Assembly (NCBI GenBank): GCA_025677825.1
Contig: JAIXMO010000089.1
Location: 1 to 64,000, forward strand
Direction of reading: 5' to 3'
Source: Helicostylum pulchrum
Taxonomy: Eukaryota > Mucoromycota > Mucoromycetes > Mucorales > Mucoraceae
Length of the DNA: 64,000 bases
Part shown: positions 1 to 12,236 of the stretch, piece after piece
Layout of the letters: every line of letters starts with the position of its first letter
How positions within the stretch are numbered: position 1 is the first letter of the stretch
The notes under the pieces: model-generated
The model's database searches: none
What the model was told of the DNA's origin: nothing
The model's input: the letters and a program-made list of their open reading frames with translations, nothing else
Translations under genes and position numbers: made by a program

Positions 1-129
1 TTTTTTTTTTTTTAAATGACAGAAGGAGAATATTGCACCAGATGTATCTCTCCTCTTATTGATCTTACTTTAAAGCCAAGTAATACCAAGATGGTTTTCA
101 AGACTGGGGAATAAAAATTACCCCTTGTT

Positions 130-955
130 AAAGAATATGAGAATGGTGCTTTGACTGAAGATGATGTTCGCTTGGCTGGTCCAAATATTGAAAAATATCG
201 ATCTTGAAGTTTCCGGCTCCCCCAATCCCACAGATAATTACAATCATTACAAAGGAGACCTAAATAAACTGGCCAAAAATCTCAAGTATCTGTTCAAAGT
301 TATTATATTTATGAAGGATATGCCATCATTTAAATCTGCCTGCAAAATCAAGCTTTTCGGTATTCACGTTTACTAGGATCAAGTTTATGTTTACTCTATG
401 TCCATACTAATGTGGGATGTGTTTGTCTTTAAGCTTGAGTTTAAATTTGATATCCCCATTAATCCAGCTTTGTTCTCTTCCACCCTGCCAACGTTTGTCT
501 CAAAATTGTTTCAACTAGAGGGAGTTGCTTGAACATTTTTCAAGCGAGTTGGAATTATTTCTAATCGGTCAATGATTATGAATCAAGCTCATATTATGAC
601 AGTGGCGAATCTACCTTTTCCAAGCCAAAGGTCTCTCCAAAGAAACGCAAGCAACACCAACGTACTTAACCTGTCTATTAGCAGAAGCGCCCGTAAGTTT
701 AAAACTAAAGAATAATTATACTTTGACTCTCCTAACTTACTTATACTTTGGTGTAATCCACGCGATTTCCCATAAGATGCTTGAGGAACGAAATGTATCC
801 TTCAAAACTACACCCGCGATGTCTGCTAGTTGCAAAAAGTTTTTTACAAACTTTTTGAATATGTGGTCCTTCAACAAGCATATACGTCAGATTTGCGAGC
901 AGTGCTCACCCTACTTTTGCGTATCCATTTCGAATGGATTTAAAATTCATTTATA
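130..955 (+). pseudogene. Decayed coding relic, unidentified
   Basis: Several short open stretches in different frames follow each other on the plus strand (161-376, about 372-530, about 585-670, 723-956), separated by stops and apparent frameshifts. Their amino-acid composition is protein-like rather than random, with a lysine-rich patch near 630-660 (SPKKRKQH) and Cys-rich text near 815-935. This pattern is what an old transposon-associated or duplicated gene leaves behind. I do not recognise the family. The relic sits beside the 3' end of the Phe-tRNA synthetase gene and shows no promoter or start that I can defend. It could also be exons of an unrecognised multi-intron gene running in from outside the window. 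Confidence 0.3.
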
Positions 956-1121
956 GCCTGGTAGAGATAGTAAATCTACAACAAAGGCCTTTTTACTAAT
1001 TTTTTTTTTTTAAAAAAGAGAAAATTCACAAATTATCAGTTTTTTTTTTATATATAATAATACACAATATCAGTTTTTTTTTATCTTTTTATAGTAATAT
1101 CTAAAAAAAAAAAGAGAGAAT

Positions 1122-3440
1122 TTAAACAAAAGGTTCCAAGTTGATTTCAATAGCGGTAGTAGGGTTATTTAACTCAAAGTTCTCAAGAACAGAAGGATGA
1201 AGAACACCGAAAGAGCCGATTTGCTCAGTCTTGACGACCTTTGAGTCTTCATCAATATATCTTAAGTAAATATAAGCGGAACGGCCAGGGAAATAAGTAT
1301 CATCTTGAGCCTCTTGGATCCAGTAACCCAACTTTTCAGTTTCGTTCTTGTGGATCAACTTGCAGCCGAGGACGGTCATGGTACGGCCCAAAAGACCGTG
1401 AATGACTTCAAAACCAGTGGTTTTGGAAGTATAAGTAGCACAAAGATGTCTTTCGTTTCTGGCTCTGCGATCGCGGGATTCGTCCTTGAGACCAATATCA
1501 GAAACCTCGAATACCTTGAGAGGCAAAGCTAATTTCTTGTTGGAGTTCAAGGTCTTTAAGATACCGGGTAAAAGAGAGGTACGGACAACTTGGTACTCGA
1601 TTGTCTTGGGGTTAGCAAGTTTAATAGCGGTAGTGCCGTCATCGACACGGTTAAGGAACTTGAAGTTTTCATCATGAGAACATAAAATTAAAGGAGCAAC
1701 TTCAGTGAAACCAGACATGGCGGTTTCTCTACGAACATGATCACTTAATTTGTTTAAAGGTAAAGCGGAAGCAAAAGTATTGACGTTGGGCATCTTCTTG
1801 GGTAAATGATCGTAACCGTAAGAAATAGCGACATCTTCCATGATGTCACAAGCTTGAAGGATATCCCAACGCGTAGGAGGTACGTTGACAAGTACTTCGT
1901 TCTTATCGCTGGTGTTGACACTAGCATCCAATGACATTCTATTCAAAAGGCGACAAATTTCGTCGGCAGGAAGGTCGAGGCCGGTACAAGAGTTGATGTA
2001 ATCGACCTTGGCGCTGGCTTTACGAGGTTCCATCTTGGGATAGATCTTGGTGGTGTTATCGGGATAAATAATCTCGACGCCTTCGACGCTGCATTATATA
2101 ATAAATAAAAAATTCCCTTTTTTTTTTTAGATGCGTATTCTTTCTCTCTCTCTCTCTCTAAAAAAAAAAAAAAAACTTACGTGAAGGGTTCAGCACAGTA
2201 TTCAGAGAACATGGAAACTAAAGTGTTTAAAACGGTACTGGCTTTATGTTCATCGGTAGCGGTGATTTCAATCAAGACGTTCTTGGTGTTGAGAGTGATT
2301 TTGGAATGATCAGAGTTGATGATGGGAGGAAGAGAACAAACGGTACGGTTGGCGTCGAAAACGACAGGGTAAACAGGTGAATCACGAATGATGTGAAGGA
2401 ATTTACCAAGGTGTTTATCTTCCTATACTTTTATCAGTTTTTTACGAACTACTATATAATTTTTGTTGGGGTTGACTTACAGCATAAAGTTCCATTAATT
2501 CGTCACCGTCTACTTCAACATCCTTGTTCAAAGGAGTAAACTTGATTTCCTTATGAGGCAAAGCTTCGTATGAGAAGGGACCGACAATCGTATCTAAATC
2601 ATGAGTACCCATTGAGGCAAGAGTTCTCTTACTAAACACACACAAAATAAATAAAAAAAACTGCGTTTAAAAAAAGTAAAAAAATGTGAGTCATTTTGTG
2701 CAATTTTACCGACAAATGTTGTTGTGAAGTTTATCTTGAAGGTCGATGAAGGAAGCATAATTCTCGGGGGTGAAGGTGATGTTACGTAAAATAGCACCAA
2801 CAATATAAGGACGAATTTGTTGAGTCTATAATCCAGGTGTTTTGTTAGTAAACTTGATTTGTTTTAAATAGTAAAAAAAAAAAAAGTAAACATACAGATT
2901 CTTTAACAAAGATTTGTTCCATTTTACCACTGGATGGTTTAACGACTTTATAAACAGGAGGTTTAGCCTTATCTTCAAAAACACGAAGTGCACGAGCAAG
3001 ACCTTCTTGACATAACAAATCGTATCTGTATTAATTATTTTAGTTTATCTCGCGCACGCATGTGTCCCTGGTTTTTTTTTTTTTACCTGTTAGCAGGAAT
3101 GTCAATCTTTAAAAGAGCTCTTTCTGACAAGTGTTCAGCTTCTTTGTTGGACCCCTTTTCAGCCATTTCTCTTTCAGAAGTCTAAAAAAAATATAATTGT
3201 ATTAGTTTTTTGCTGATGTACGGCAGTGCGTATTAAAAAAAAAGTGGGTCGTTTTACATCTTCTTCAAGTTCAATACCGAAACGGAAACAAAGTTCAAAG
3301 AACTCTTGGGAAGCTATTTTTGTTTTATTTTGTTAGTACAAAAGAAAGTAAAGAAGTACGCGCAGAAAAGAAGCATGCTTACTGTAGTTTCTCTCAAGTG
3401 CTTCGAATAAAGCTAATTTATCAATATTGACGGTAGGCAT
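1122..3440 (-). CDS. FRS1: Phenylalanyl-tRNA synthetase beta subunit (cytosolic)
   Basis: Eight exons, in order of transcription: 3440-3383, 3313-3258, 3181-3087, 3025-2896, 2825-2710, 2631-2481, 2422-2181, 2088-1122; about 604 aa, close to the 595 aa of yeast Frs1. It charges tRNA-Phe in the cytosol as an alpha2/beta2 enzyme. The start [19 protein letters not shown] is the typical beginning of eukaryotic beta subunits. The middle part carries the B3/B4 editing region, then a B5 domain from about residue 300 with the sequence [18 protein letters not shown], then the catalytic-like core. All introns have GT-AG ends and keep phase. A start 246 bp from the start of the divergent gene at 3687 implies a shared promoter region. 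No archaeal/organelle features such as an N-terminal EMAP domain are present, so this is the cytosolic form. Confidence 0.95.
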
Positions 3441-3686
3441 TGTTTGTTTTAATGAGGAAAGGAAGAAAGAAGAAAAAAAAAAAGAAATATTTTATGTGTG
3501 GCTTATTTTTATTTTTTTTGAACAACAACAAATGGTGAGTTCCTAAACAGGAAATTAAAATTGTGTAGGTGTTTATGAATTTGCCGTGTTTAAAAACTAT
3601 AAAAGTGAAAAAAAGGTATGATTTTTGTAATTATTTTTTTTTCCCTCTCTTTTTTCTTTCTTTTTTTTTTTTTTTTTTTAAAGTAA

Positions 3687-5969
3687 ATGGTTTGTTTAGG
3701 ACCAAGGAAGAAGGAAAAAAAGAACTTGAGTCCAGATGAGACAGCGACTCGAGGACTTAAAAAGCCTACAAAGTTAAAGAAACCAAGTACATTGCCTACT
3801 GCGACTTCTGCTGCTGCTACTGCTAAGAAACAACCTCGTACTTCACTTCTTCAACCAAAGACTATACCAAGACCTCCTTCTCGTAACTCGCTCTTGTCAA
3901 CTGGACGAACCCCCAGCCCAGTTCATCGTCCAACATCTCCTAAACCTCCCTCATCTAGACCTACTAGTATGGCTTCTGTCAAAAGTACTGCTTCTAGAGT
4001 CAATAATACCACCGCAACAACAACAACAACAAGTGGTCGTCCACTTAGTAATGTTTCTAATACCAAAAGATTTCCTATTACTGAAATGAAGGAAGAAGTA
4101 AAAGGGTTGAAAGCCAAGGTTTGTTTATACAAATACATATGTTTATAACACACACTTATTTCACACTTTTTGCAGAACCAAGAAAACTTAAAATTGATTG
4201 CTGACCAAAAAGCGGAACTGGAACTTTTGAAACAGCAGCTTACAGTATCTCATGATCGTCCTGGGCACCAGCACCAACCACAAGAAGAAGAAGAATTAAA
4301 GAAACAAGAAGAGCAATTATTGTTACGTGAACAAGAGATTGAAGAGCTACGTATTAAATTAGAACAGCAACAGATACCTTCTATTGTTATCCAGCAAGAC
4401 GAACAAAAAGCGGAGATTTTAGCCCAAAAGGAAAAGTTGCTTTTAGAAAAGGAAGCTGAACTTGAAGAACAAAAGAGACTGATTGATGAAAAAGTGCCTC
4501 ATATTGATCAAGTTGCTTCACAGTTGGAAGATTTAAAGATACAAGTAAAGTATTTTATTTACTAAAAAAAATATTATTACGATTTGTTTATATAATAATG
4601 CTAGAGGTTATTTTTAGAATTTGGATGCAGTAAATCAATTGGCTTCAAAAGAAAAAGAATTGGAAGAGTTGAGATCTCTTATTCATGAAAAGCCCGTAGA
4701 AGAAGTACATGATAAGCAAGAAGCTCTTTCCAAGATTGAGCAACTCAACATTCAACTCGAGGTAAAATATATATATATATATATATATATGTATCACTTT
4801 TGGTATTAAACTCTTTTTATTAGGCTCAGAAGAAGTCGCATGAGGAAAGCTTGCGTGTTCATGAACAAGCGTTAGCTGAGAAGGACTTGTTATTAAAAGA
4901 ACAAAAGGAATCACTTGACTTATTACAAGAAGATCATACTGAAGAAGTACGCAAGTTAAAGACAGCTCAAACGTCTAGTATTTTGACGCTTAAAAAGAAG
5001 CACAAGCAAGATAAATTGCAATTAGAAACTGAATTGGAACAGACCAAATTAGAAGCCGAAAAGAACCCTGCTAGTAGTCCTATGGACATTGATGACCATA
5101 TGGAACGTATCTTGCAAGAATTCGAACAAGCAGAGCATAGTCATATTGTTCAAATCAAAGATTTAGAAGAATCACATCAATCTGAATTAGACAGCTTACA
5201 AGACAACCAGCAAGCTCAAGTCAACAAATTGAAGCGTACTCAAAACTTGAATAGAGATGTTTGGACTGAACGTTACCTGCCTACGAACGCAGTCTCTTGG
5301 CCTGTACCTAACGGCTCGGGTGTTGGTAAACTTCGTCCTACACCTTCTCTTGTTGAAAGTAAAAGTAAAACTTTATTGCGAGTACTTGGTAACATGCCGG
5401 GTTATCAAAACCCTGAACCTGTGTTGACTCCATTAGACCCTACCAAGGTTCAAATTTACTATTCTTCTGTCAGTGCAAACTCTGTGATTAAAAGAAACCA
5501 AGAACAAATTCAACAATTATTAGAAACAAATCAAATTAAATTTGGACTGGTTGATGTGGCACAAAGTGAAGCAGCTAGACAGTACGCTAAAAGATGTAAT
5601 AACAATGGTAAATCTCAAGGCCGTATTAAGGAGTTTCCTCAAATTTACGTGGGTGGTGAGTATAGAGGTCAATACGAAGACGTGGTTGAAGCGATTGATC
5701 AAAACCAGTTGGATGAATTGTTACATGCTGCTGCGGAACGTAAGTTTACCAGTGAAGAAAGAGCTGCTATTCAAAAGGCTGAGTTGAACGAAGAAATGGC
5801 TCCTAAACGTTCTTTACCTCCTATGCCTGCTTTGCCTCAATTAAGACCAACAAAGTCCTCGGTTGCTAAACCAGTAAAGACTTTAAAGGATTATGATGAA
5901 GATGAAGAACTTTTAATGGCTCTTGAAAAAGAGTTTGAAGCTGGTAACATTAATCTCGATGATTTATAA
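3687..5969 (+). CDS. Long coiled-coil protein with C-terminal glutaredoxin/SH3BGR-like fold
   Basis: Four exons (3687-4118, 4176-4544, 4618-4761, 4824-5969), about 696 aa. Residues 1-140 are basic and rich in Pro, Ser and Thr. Residues about 140-450 are heptad-rich (repeated EEL, EKE, LEEQK) and should form a long coiled coil. From about residue 500 there is a thioredoxin-like fold: VQIYYSSVSANSVIKRNQ, then FGLVDVAQSEAARQYAKR, then FPQIYVGGEYRGQYEDVVEA, which matches the beta-alpha-beta plus cis-Pro strand and GG turn of glutaredoxins and SH3BGR-like proteins. The active-site CxxC/CxxS is absent (YYSSVSAN in its place), so redox catalysis is unlikely and a binding role is more probable. The acidic C-terminus ends in short helices. 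The function of the whole protein is unknown to me. Confidence 0.8.
4767..4790. repeat. (AT)n microsatellite in intron 3
   Basis: Twelve AT units directly after the donor of the third intron of the coiled-coil/glutaredoxin-fold gene. It adds no coding sequence. Confidence 0.9.
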
Positions 5970-6250
5970 AAAAAAAATACTCCCCTCCCCCTCCCTTTTC
6001 CACTATATAATTTACCTAATCTTTTTGTTTCTTATAATATTAATTTAAATAATATACACACACATATTTTTTTTTTACGTAAAAGTAGTAATTGCACAAG
6101 TTGTGTTTAAAAAGAAGCTTTCTTCGTACTTCATGCATTAGACGTCACGAGAATACCAACTTTTTTTTTGTATTTATTTTTGACCCTTTTCTCAGTTTAA
6201 GCTTTTTTTTTTTTTATCTTTTCGCTCTCCTCTCTTTTTTAAAAAGTTAA

Positions 6251-8811
6251 ATGGAAGAAGATTGGGATATTATTGAGTCGACAAGTTCTTCTTCTTCAAG
6301 TAGTTCGCTACAGCAAAAGAGTTTAATTGGACTTGACTTTGACCGGTTTGCAAATCAACCTGCTTTCAGTATAAAGGAAGATGACAACATTCAAGATTAC
6401 GATCAACAGTTAATAGATCAAGGTGTCATTTTTTGCGATGATAGTCCAATACTAAAAGCGCAAATCAATTCATCAATTGATGACGTTGAAGATACGAACA
6501 ATGAACTAGAGCAACAAAGAATAAATCAATACAATAAAAAAATCATTGATTTAAATTCTTTCTTTCCTTTTATCATGAAAGAAGAAGCAGGAAACTCGAC
6601 TACAAGAGAATCTCCTTTAGAGAAAACGGCTACTTGGCAAAATTCAACCGCAGGTTCTTCAGTGCCTTACATGTCAGAAAGAGTAGAAGCTATTGAGTGT
6701 AAAATATATATACATGCCTTTTTATTAAATTATTAACCTTTTTTTTTTTATGTGTTACAGCACTTCCAAACTTTGGTGGTCCCTTTGCGTTTACATTAAA
6801 AAATACAGTAAAGCAATCAGTAAAAAAAGCAGAAGAAATTAATAAGAAACTGGACGAGTTACAATTAGAATCCGAGACACAATCACCATCACCACCACCA
6901 TCACAAATACTACAAAGACCAATTAAGCCAATAAAGAAAAAAGAACGAGTACCATCACTTACGTTACAATCATTACCTAGCTTTGCAGCTACACCTAAAC
7001 CACCTAAACCGCCCGTAAAATTAACAAATGAAGTAAGAGATACTATAGATGTACCGCCCAAATCCTACATAAAGGACCCAATCTCAATGAAACAAAACTT
7101 GGCAAACTGCTTTGAATTTAATTCGTTGGACCAGTGTCAAGATAATGTATTGTCTGCCATCTTTTTCGGAATTGAAAGTATGGTAGCTGATATAACACAA
7201 TGGTACCAATTAAAGACGTTGGATTTAAGCAGGTGTAATTTAACAGGTTTAAATCATCTTGATACTTGTTTTCCAATGTTGGAAAAACTTACAGTGTAAA
7301 AAATATTATTATAATTTCTTTATTTATATTGTTGTTTATTTAACCCTTTCTTGTAGATCACATAATGAACTGAAATCTATTTCGGGACTACCAGACTCAT
7401 TACGTTATTTACATGCTTCTCATAACAAGTATGGTAAAAAAAAAACTTTCCATGTACTTTTTGTGTTGTTATATGTAATGTTGTAGTAATACTTATATCT
7501 AAATTATTATTATTTTAGACTGTGTGAAGTAGACATTTATCAGCAAAGTAGATTACAGCACGTTAATCTATCACACAACTTTATCCAGACATTCCAAGAC
7601 ATGAGTCAACTAAAGTCTCTGCGTACACTGGACGTCAGTAACAACATGATTGCATCGTGCGTACCGTTCAAGGCATTAACGGGGTTAATTCAACTATCAC
7701 TTAAAAACAACAATATTCGAAAACTAACGGGATTTATACCTCAGCAAGAACTTGAAAGCCTCGATTTATCGTTTAATCGAATTGAAAGACTGGACTCGAT
7801 TGATGAATTGTATAATCTAAGAGAACTAAACTTGAACCATAATAATATTAAACATATCTCGATCAATCAACCGATGGAAAAACTGTGCAGTCTACGTCTA
7901 AGTTTTAACCGGTTAAAGAGTTTTGATGTATCGTTGTTTCCGGAAGTAAGAATACTGTTTCTGGACGATAATCAAATTCAAAGAATGATTGGTGTTACTT
8001 GTATAGCTAGGTTGGATTCGTTTTCGCTAAGAGACCAAGGTCGAGAAAAAGTGTAAGTTTCCAATCTACTACCAATGAAAATATCTTATATATTACTAAA
8101 ATGATATATATAGTGAATATAATTTGCAGTATTTACGGGGTACACGTAAATTATACTTGTCTGGTAGTCCGTTTAAAAATATGCATCAATTAATTGACTT
8201 TTATTCACTCGAGTACTTGGAACTATGTTCATCTGAAATAGTCGAACTACCGTCTGATTTTAGTAAACGAGTACCTAACCTATGTCACTTGTACCTTAGT
8301 ACAAACCGTTTACAAGATATTCGAGCAGTAAAGAAATTAAAGTACTTGAGAAGATTAATCTTGATTGATAATAAATTATTAAGTATTAATGAAGTACTTT
8401 CAGTCGTAAAGCATTTAAAGAGATTAAATGTATTAGATTTAAGGTAAATGTCAATATATGTGTATGTGTGTGGGTTTATACTTATATGTAGCTTATTATA
8501 GACAAAATCCAATGTGCTCTAATTTTTACCCTACATTGTCCCTAAATTCTCCAGACTTGAATGATAATGAAAAGGTGTCTCCGTATATTGCAGCTGCTCA
8601 TGATGCTACCTGGACAACGCAAGTGTTGGAGTTTGATCAGCAATTGTCAGATCATTGGAGAACAAGAAGAGACGTCTACAGGGCTTTACTTATTAAAGAA
8701 TGTCCAAAGTTGAAAGAATTGGACCATCTTGCTATTGGTTCTTCCGATAGAGACTATGCTGATATTACTATTGATAATTATCAACAATCTCGTGCTTCTT
8801 TATCTTTATAA
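6251..8811 (+). CDS. Leucine-rich-repeat protein, Nud1/Cdc11-like
   Basis: Six exons (6251-6698, 6761-7295, 7357-7428, 7519-8052, 8114-8443, 8502-8811), about 742 aa. The N-terminal third is acidic, Ser-rich and disordered (EEDWDIIESTSSSSSSSS), followed by a basic Pro-rich linker. From about residue 300 there are at least ten LRR units such as LKTLDLSRCNLTGL, LRTLDVSNNMIASC and LESLDLSFNRIERLDSI. The C-terminus (RRDVYRALLIKECPKLKELD) is the LRR-cap-like ending typical of fungal Nud1/Cdc11. Those proteins are spindle-pole-body scaffolds of the mitotic exit/septation initiation network. The layout (disordered N-terminus, LRRs, YRA..I..CP.L..LD cap) supports this, but many LRR proteins share the cap, so the assignment is tentative. 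Introns 2-5 split individual repeats. Confidence 0.75.
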
Positions 8812-9831
8812 TCTATATTTTTTTTTATTTTTTTTTATTTTTATTTTTTTTGCTGCTGGAATAAACTTTTTTATAATAAGCAAAAGAATATGCAGTTTTA
8901 CAAGTATTAATTGCCACTAATGACAAAGTATTATATATGTATATATACGCCAAATTGTAATTTATATTAAAAGCGATCTTTTTTTTTAAAAAAATGACCA
9001 ATACAATAAAAACTCTATAATAAATATATTATATACGAGAATTTACACGAATAGAAAAAAAAACAAGTTTGATTGTAATTAGTTTTGCACATTTTCTCCT
9101 TTTTTTTTTTTGTATGTGAAATATATATAGTTTCCTCTCCTTTTCATAAACTCGACAATGCCAATAAGAAGTTTATATGGACACTTTCCCCTTGCATGTC
9201 ACTCTCTACTAGCTTTCTTTTTGCAGTTTTGTTTTTACTGCTAGTTAGAAAAAAAAAAAAAAAGTATTTCTATGAAGGATAATCCTAGCATCAAACAAAT
9301 TGTTTTTTCCAAGCAAAAAAAACCCCCAGTTTTATTTTGCAGGAAGAAACCTTTCTTTTTTACAGCTGTAAAAAGCATTAAAATAAAGTTTTGATAAATA
9401 CTATACAACGAAATAAAAAAGGAAAGGGAAAGGGGCTTGGGAGGGAATATCTTGATTGACAGAAGTTACTGTCACAAGACCCAACGCTTTAATTGTTTAA
9501 CAAGTAAGCTTCTTTCTTTTCTTTCGTTTGCAAATAGTTTATACTTCTTATAGAAAAAAATTACCAGTTTGGTGGGCCTTTATTCTTATTCTTGTAAACA
9601 AAAAAAAAAACGATTAAAAAAAGTAAAAAGAAGGCTGGTGCAAAACTGCAGGGTTACGTTTAAACCGAAGTAAGCACAAAAAAAAAAAAAAAAAAAAGGC
9701 TCCTTACTTATTAAAATGTAACTTTTTTTTCTCCCTTTGAGCAAACAAAAAAAAAAAGATATATTTTTTCCCTTTTTTCTTAATTCCTTTTTTTCTCTCT
9801 CTTTTTTTTTTATAAAAAAAGTAAAAATAAA
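8812..9831. other. Intergenic, no gene seen
   Basis: AT-rich with long poly-A and poly-T runs on both strands. Short open frames here are driven by the runs (Phe/Lys/Ile text) and have no family resemblance. The last 100 bp before 9832 are pyrimidine-rich, as expected for a promoter. Confidence 0.7.
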
Positions 9832-11028
9832 ATGACAGTAAAGAATGCTTTTGAACCAAAAGAAGCACGAATTACATTTGACGAAAAATATTACTGTCAT
9901 GATTCAGAAGACATTAAAGGAAGAAAGCGAGTAACAGGTACACAAGCACTTGTGGAGTTCCTCAACACTACTAGTCCAGAAGAGTTCCACAAGAGACCTA
10001 CTAAACGATCTTCTACACTCTTTTTCAAACGTAAAAACGATAAAAAGTCTTCAAGTACACAAACAGGAACAGGAAATGCTATTCACCGTAAAAGTTATAT
10101 TGAAATTATTTCCAATCCTTTCATGTTTACCAGATCAAAGAATAGTAATAATAAAACCAATCAGCAATTATTATCTGATACGACTACTAGTAAAAGTATT
10201 TATGATCAACCTATTTTACCGATACATCGAAAGAGTACTCAAACCCAAACCAATTATCGACGTCAAACACCTTCACTTCGAGTGTCTGCTTTAACTTCAT
10301 TTCATGAAGGTAGTGGTACTACTACTAGTAGTAGTAGTAATAGTAATGATCAGCTGCATAATAGTAGTAACGCACAAGATGATTTAATTGAAGGAGGTTT
10401 AAAGCAAAGATTAGAAAAGTATCAATTAAATCAAAAGCCAAGCGATATAATATCTAGTAGATTAGCCAAAGAACATTTATTAGCCTTGGAAGTGGTCTCT
10501 AGTATGGTAGTTGTAGAAGAAGAAGATGTTCATTTATCCGACCACAACAACACCAGCAAGAAAAAAAAGGCACGACATATTCAGGTTCAAACTATGCCTT
10601 TTTATCCTAACCAACAAAAAGATGCTGACACCAAAGAAAGGGATAACAACAACTCTAATTTAGAAATAGAACCTGATCAAGAGCAATTAAAAGAAAAATT
10701 GGCTAAAGTTGAAAAGGAATTAAGACTAGAGAAAGTGTTAAACTCGAGGTTACAAGCTAGCTTAAATGATACTCGTGACCAGTTTGAGGTTCTCAGCGGA
10801 TTGGCGTATAAAAAGTTACGTGAGGTTTGGGAAGAAAAAACAAGGTGGGAAAATGCGTGTATTGAAACAAAGGAAAAGTGCTGGCATGATCATCAGCATC
10901 TGATCTTGGGAAAGTCGAATAGTGCCTGTAGAGAAGAAGGAGAAGAAGGAAGTGATACCTTGTCTTTTACTACAATGGATATACTTGATGATATTGATGA
11001 TAGTAATGATGAAGAAGATTTAATATAG
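9832..11028 (+). CDS. Orphan protein with C-terminal coiled coil
   Basis: Single exon, 398 aa. The start MTVKNAFEPKEARITF follows a clear AAATAAA leader. Residues 35-55 read GTQALVEFLNTTSPEEFHK, a compact helical motif that looks conserved rather than random; after it comes a basic Ser/Thr-rich tract. Residues about 200-250 contain ISSRLAKEHLLALEVVSSMV. A coiled coil runs from about 278 to 345 (QLKEKLAKVEKELRLEKV and the LAYKKLREVWEEKTRWENA stretch). The tail is acidic (DDIDDSNDEEDLI). I recognise no catalytic domain. It could be a scaffold or an actin/septum-associated protein, but that would be a guess. Confidence 0.7.
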   Translation: MTVKNAFEPKEARITFDEKYYCHDSEDIKGRKRVTGTQALVEFLNTTSPEEFHKRPTKRSSTLFFKRKNDKKSSSTQTGTGNAIHRKSYIEIISNPFMFTRSKNSNNKTNQQLLSDTTTSKSIYDQPILPIHRKSTQTQTNYRRQTPSLRVSALTSFHEGSGTTTSSSSNSNDQLHNSSNAQDDLIEGGLKQRLEKYQLNQKPSDIISSRLAKEHLLALEVVSSMVVVEEEDVHLSDHNNTSKKKKARHIQVQTMPFYPNQQKDADTKERDNNNSNLEIEPDQEQLKEKLAKVEKELRLEKVLNSRLQASLNDTRDQFEVLSGLAYKKLREVWEEKTRWENACIETKEKCWHDHQHLILGKSNSACREEGEEGSDTLSFTTMDILDDIDDSNDEEDLI

Positions 11029-11920
11029 ATTATTTTATTTTTATTTTTTTTACCTGCTGTATACATACATTTCTCTCTTCTTTTTTTTTTAGTGCTTGCC
11101 ACTGAAATAAATAAATCATATAGTAACACACACACACACATAAAAACATGCGCAAATACCTTTTATACTTGTACATTATTGACTTTATGAGTAGTTAGCA
11201 GTGTTGTTAAATTTCAGACGTGTACTTGTATAAAAATGATTAAATAGACCCACTATTTTATCGATATAAAAGCATCAATATTTTATATAAAATAAATCAC
11301 TTTTTCTTTCTTTTATGTACATGCTCAGAAAGAAAGCGTGGGGTGTATTACTTTTATAAAGTACCATAAAAAAGGTAGTCTAATGTCTATACAGTATTAC
11401 AGTCGGGTGAACTACATTTGAAAGTTTTGTAGCAAGTGCTCCTTTACCTGGCGGTTGCTTTAGGAAGAACAGAATCATTTTGTACGGACCTGAAAGAAAA
11501 GATGTATAAAGAATTCCCCAATATATATATTTTTTTTTTAGCTTTTTATCGGCTATCAATGTTCAAGAGAGGAAAGAAGCAAAACGAATTCGGTGCTGGT
11601 GAACCAGCCGAGTGGAGTCAAATTGCCAAAAGTTTTAAAAGATATGCCGGTCTGGTCTTCAAGAAGATCTTGCTACATTTGGATTACGACAGTCGGGCGT
11701 GAGCACGATATGAATAAACATTAGGATAGAGTAGATCAAGATGGGCATAAATAGGGACTTTTGTTTAAGCAGTTTTCGAAACGATTTTTTTAGAGTGTAG
11801 AGTAATGTTGAACAAGGTGAGATAAATGGGACATCATTACATGCCTTCGACTATTCTTTGTTGTGCGAGCGTTTCAGACTCCATAAGCTTGTTACGCTTT
11901 ATAGTTTATACCTGTGGCTA

Positions 11921-11967
11921 AAGTTTGTTCCAAAGGTTGTTCCAAATTTTGTTCGAATTTTGTTGAA
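11921..11967. repeat. Degenerate 12-bp tandem repeat, four copies
   Basis: Four consecutive units on the pattern AAKKTTGTTCSA: AAGTTTGTTCCA, AAGGTTGTTCCA, AATTTTGTTCGA, ATTTTGTTGAA. The copies decay from first to last. No coding frame is associated. Confidence 0.7.
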
Positions 11968-12214
11968 ATTTAATTGGTTAAATTGCTCCATTTGAGAGTG
12001 CAACAGAACATGTGATGCGCGAAACAATACTAGCTTTTTTTATATATAAAAATAGAACATTGACAGTTTCTTTGGAAATGGTTCCAATTATGAAAAAGCT
12101 GCTTCGGATTTTTAAAAAAAAAACCGCCCCCCATTGTTCCTGAGTATCGTTTTGTTTGATTGGATGACATTAACACAAAGAGATTAGGTAATGCAATATG
12201 TCGTTTTTTTTCAA

Positions 12215-12236
12215 GCACCGGAGTTGCACCGGAGTT
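12215..12236. repeat. Perfect 11-bp direct repeat
   Basis: GCACCGGAGTT occurs twice head to tail with no spacer in otherwise AT-rich DNA. Its higher GC makes it stand out. No associated gene. Confidence 0.7.

Noticed and set aside
7040..7061. Minus-strand Gly-rich frame over 6690-7061
   Set aside because: Shadow of the basic Pro-rich exon of the Nud1-like LRR gene.
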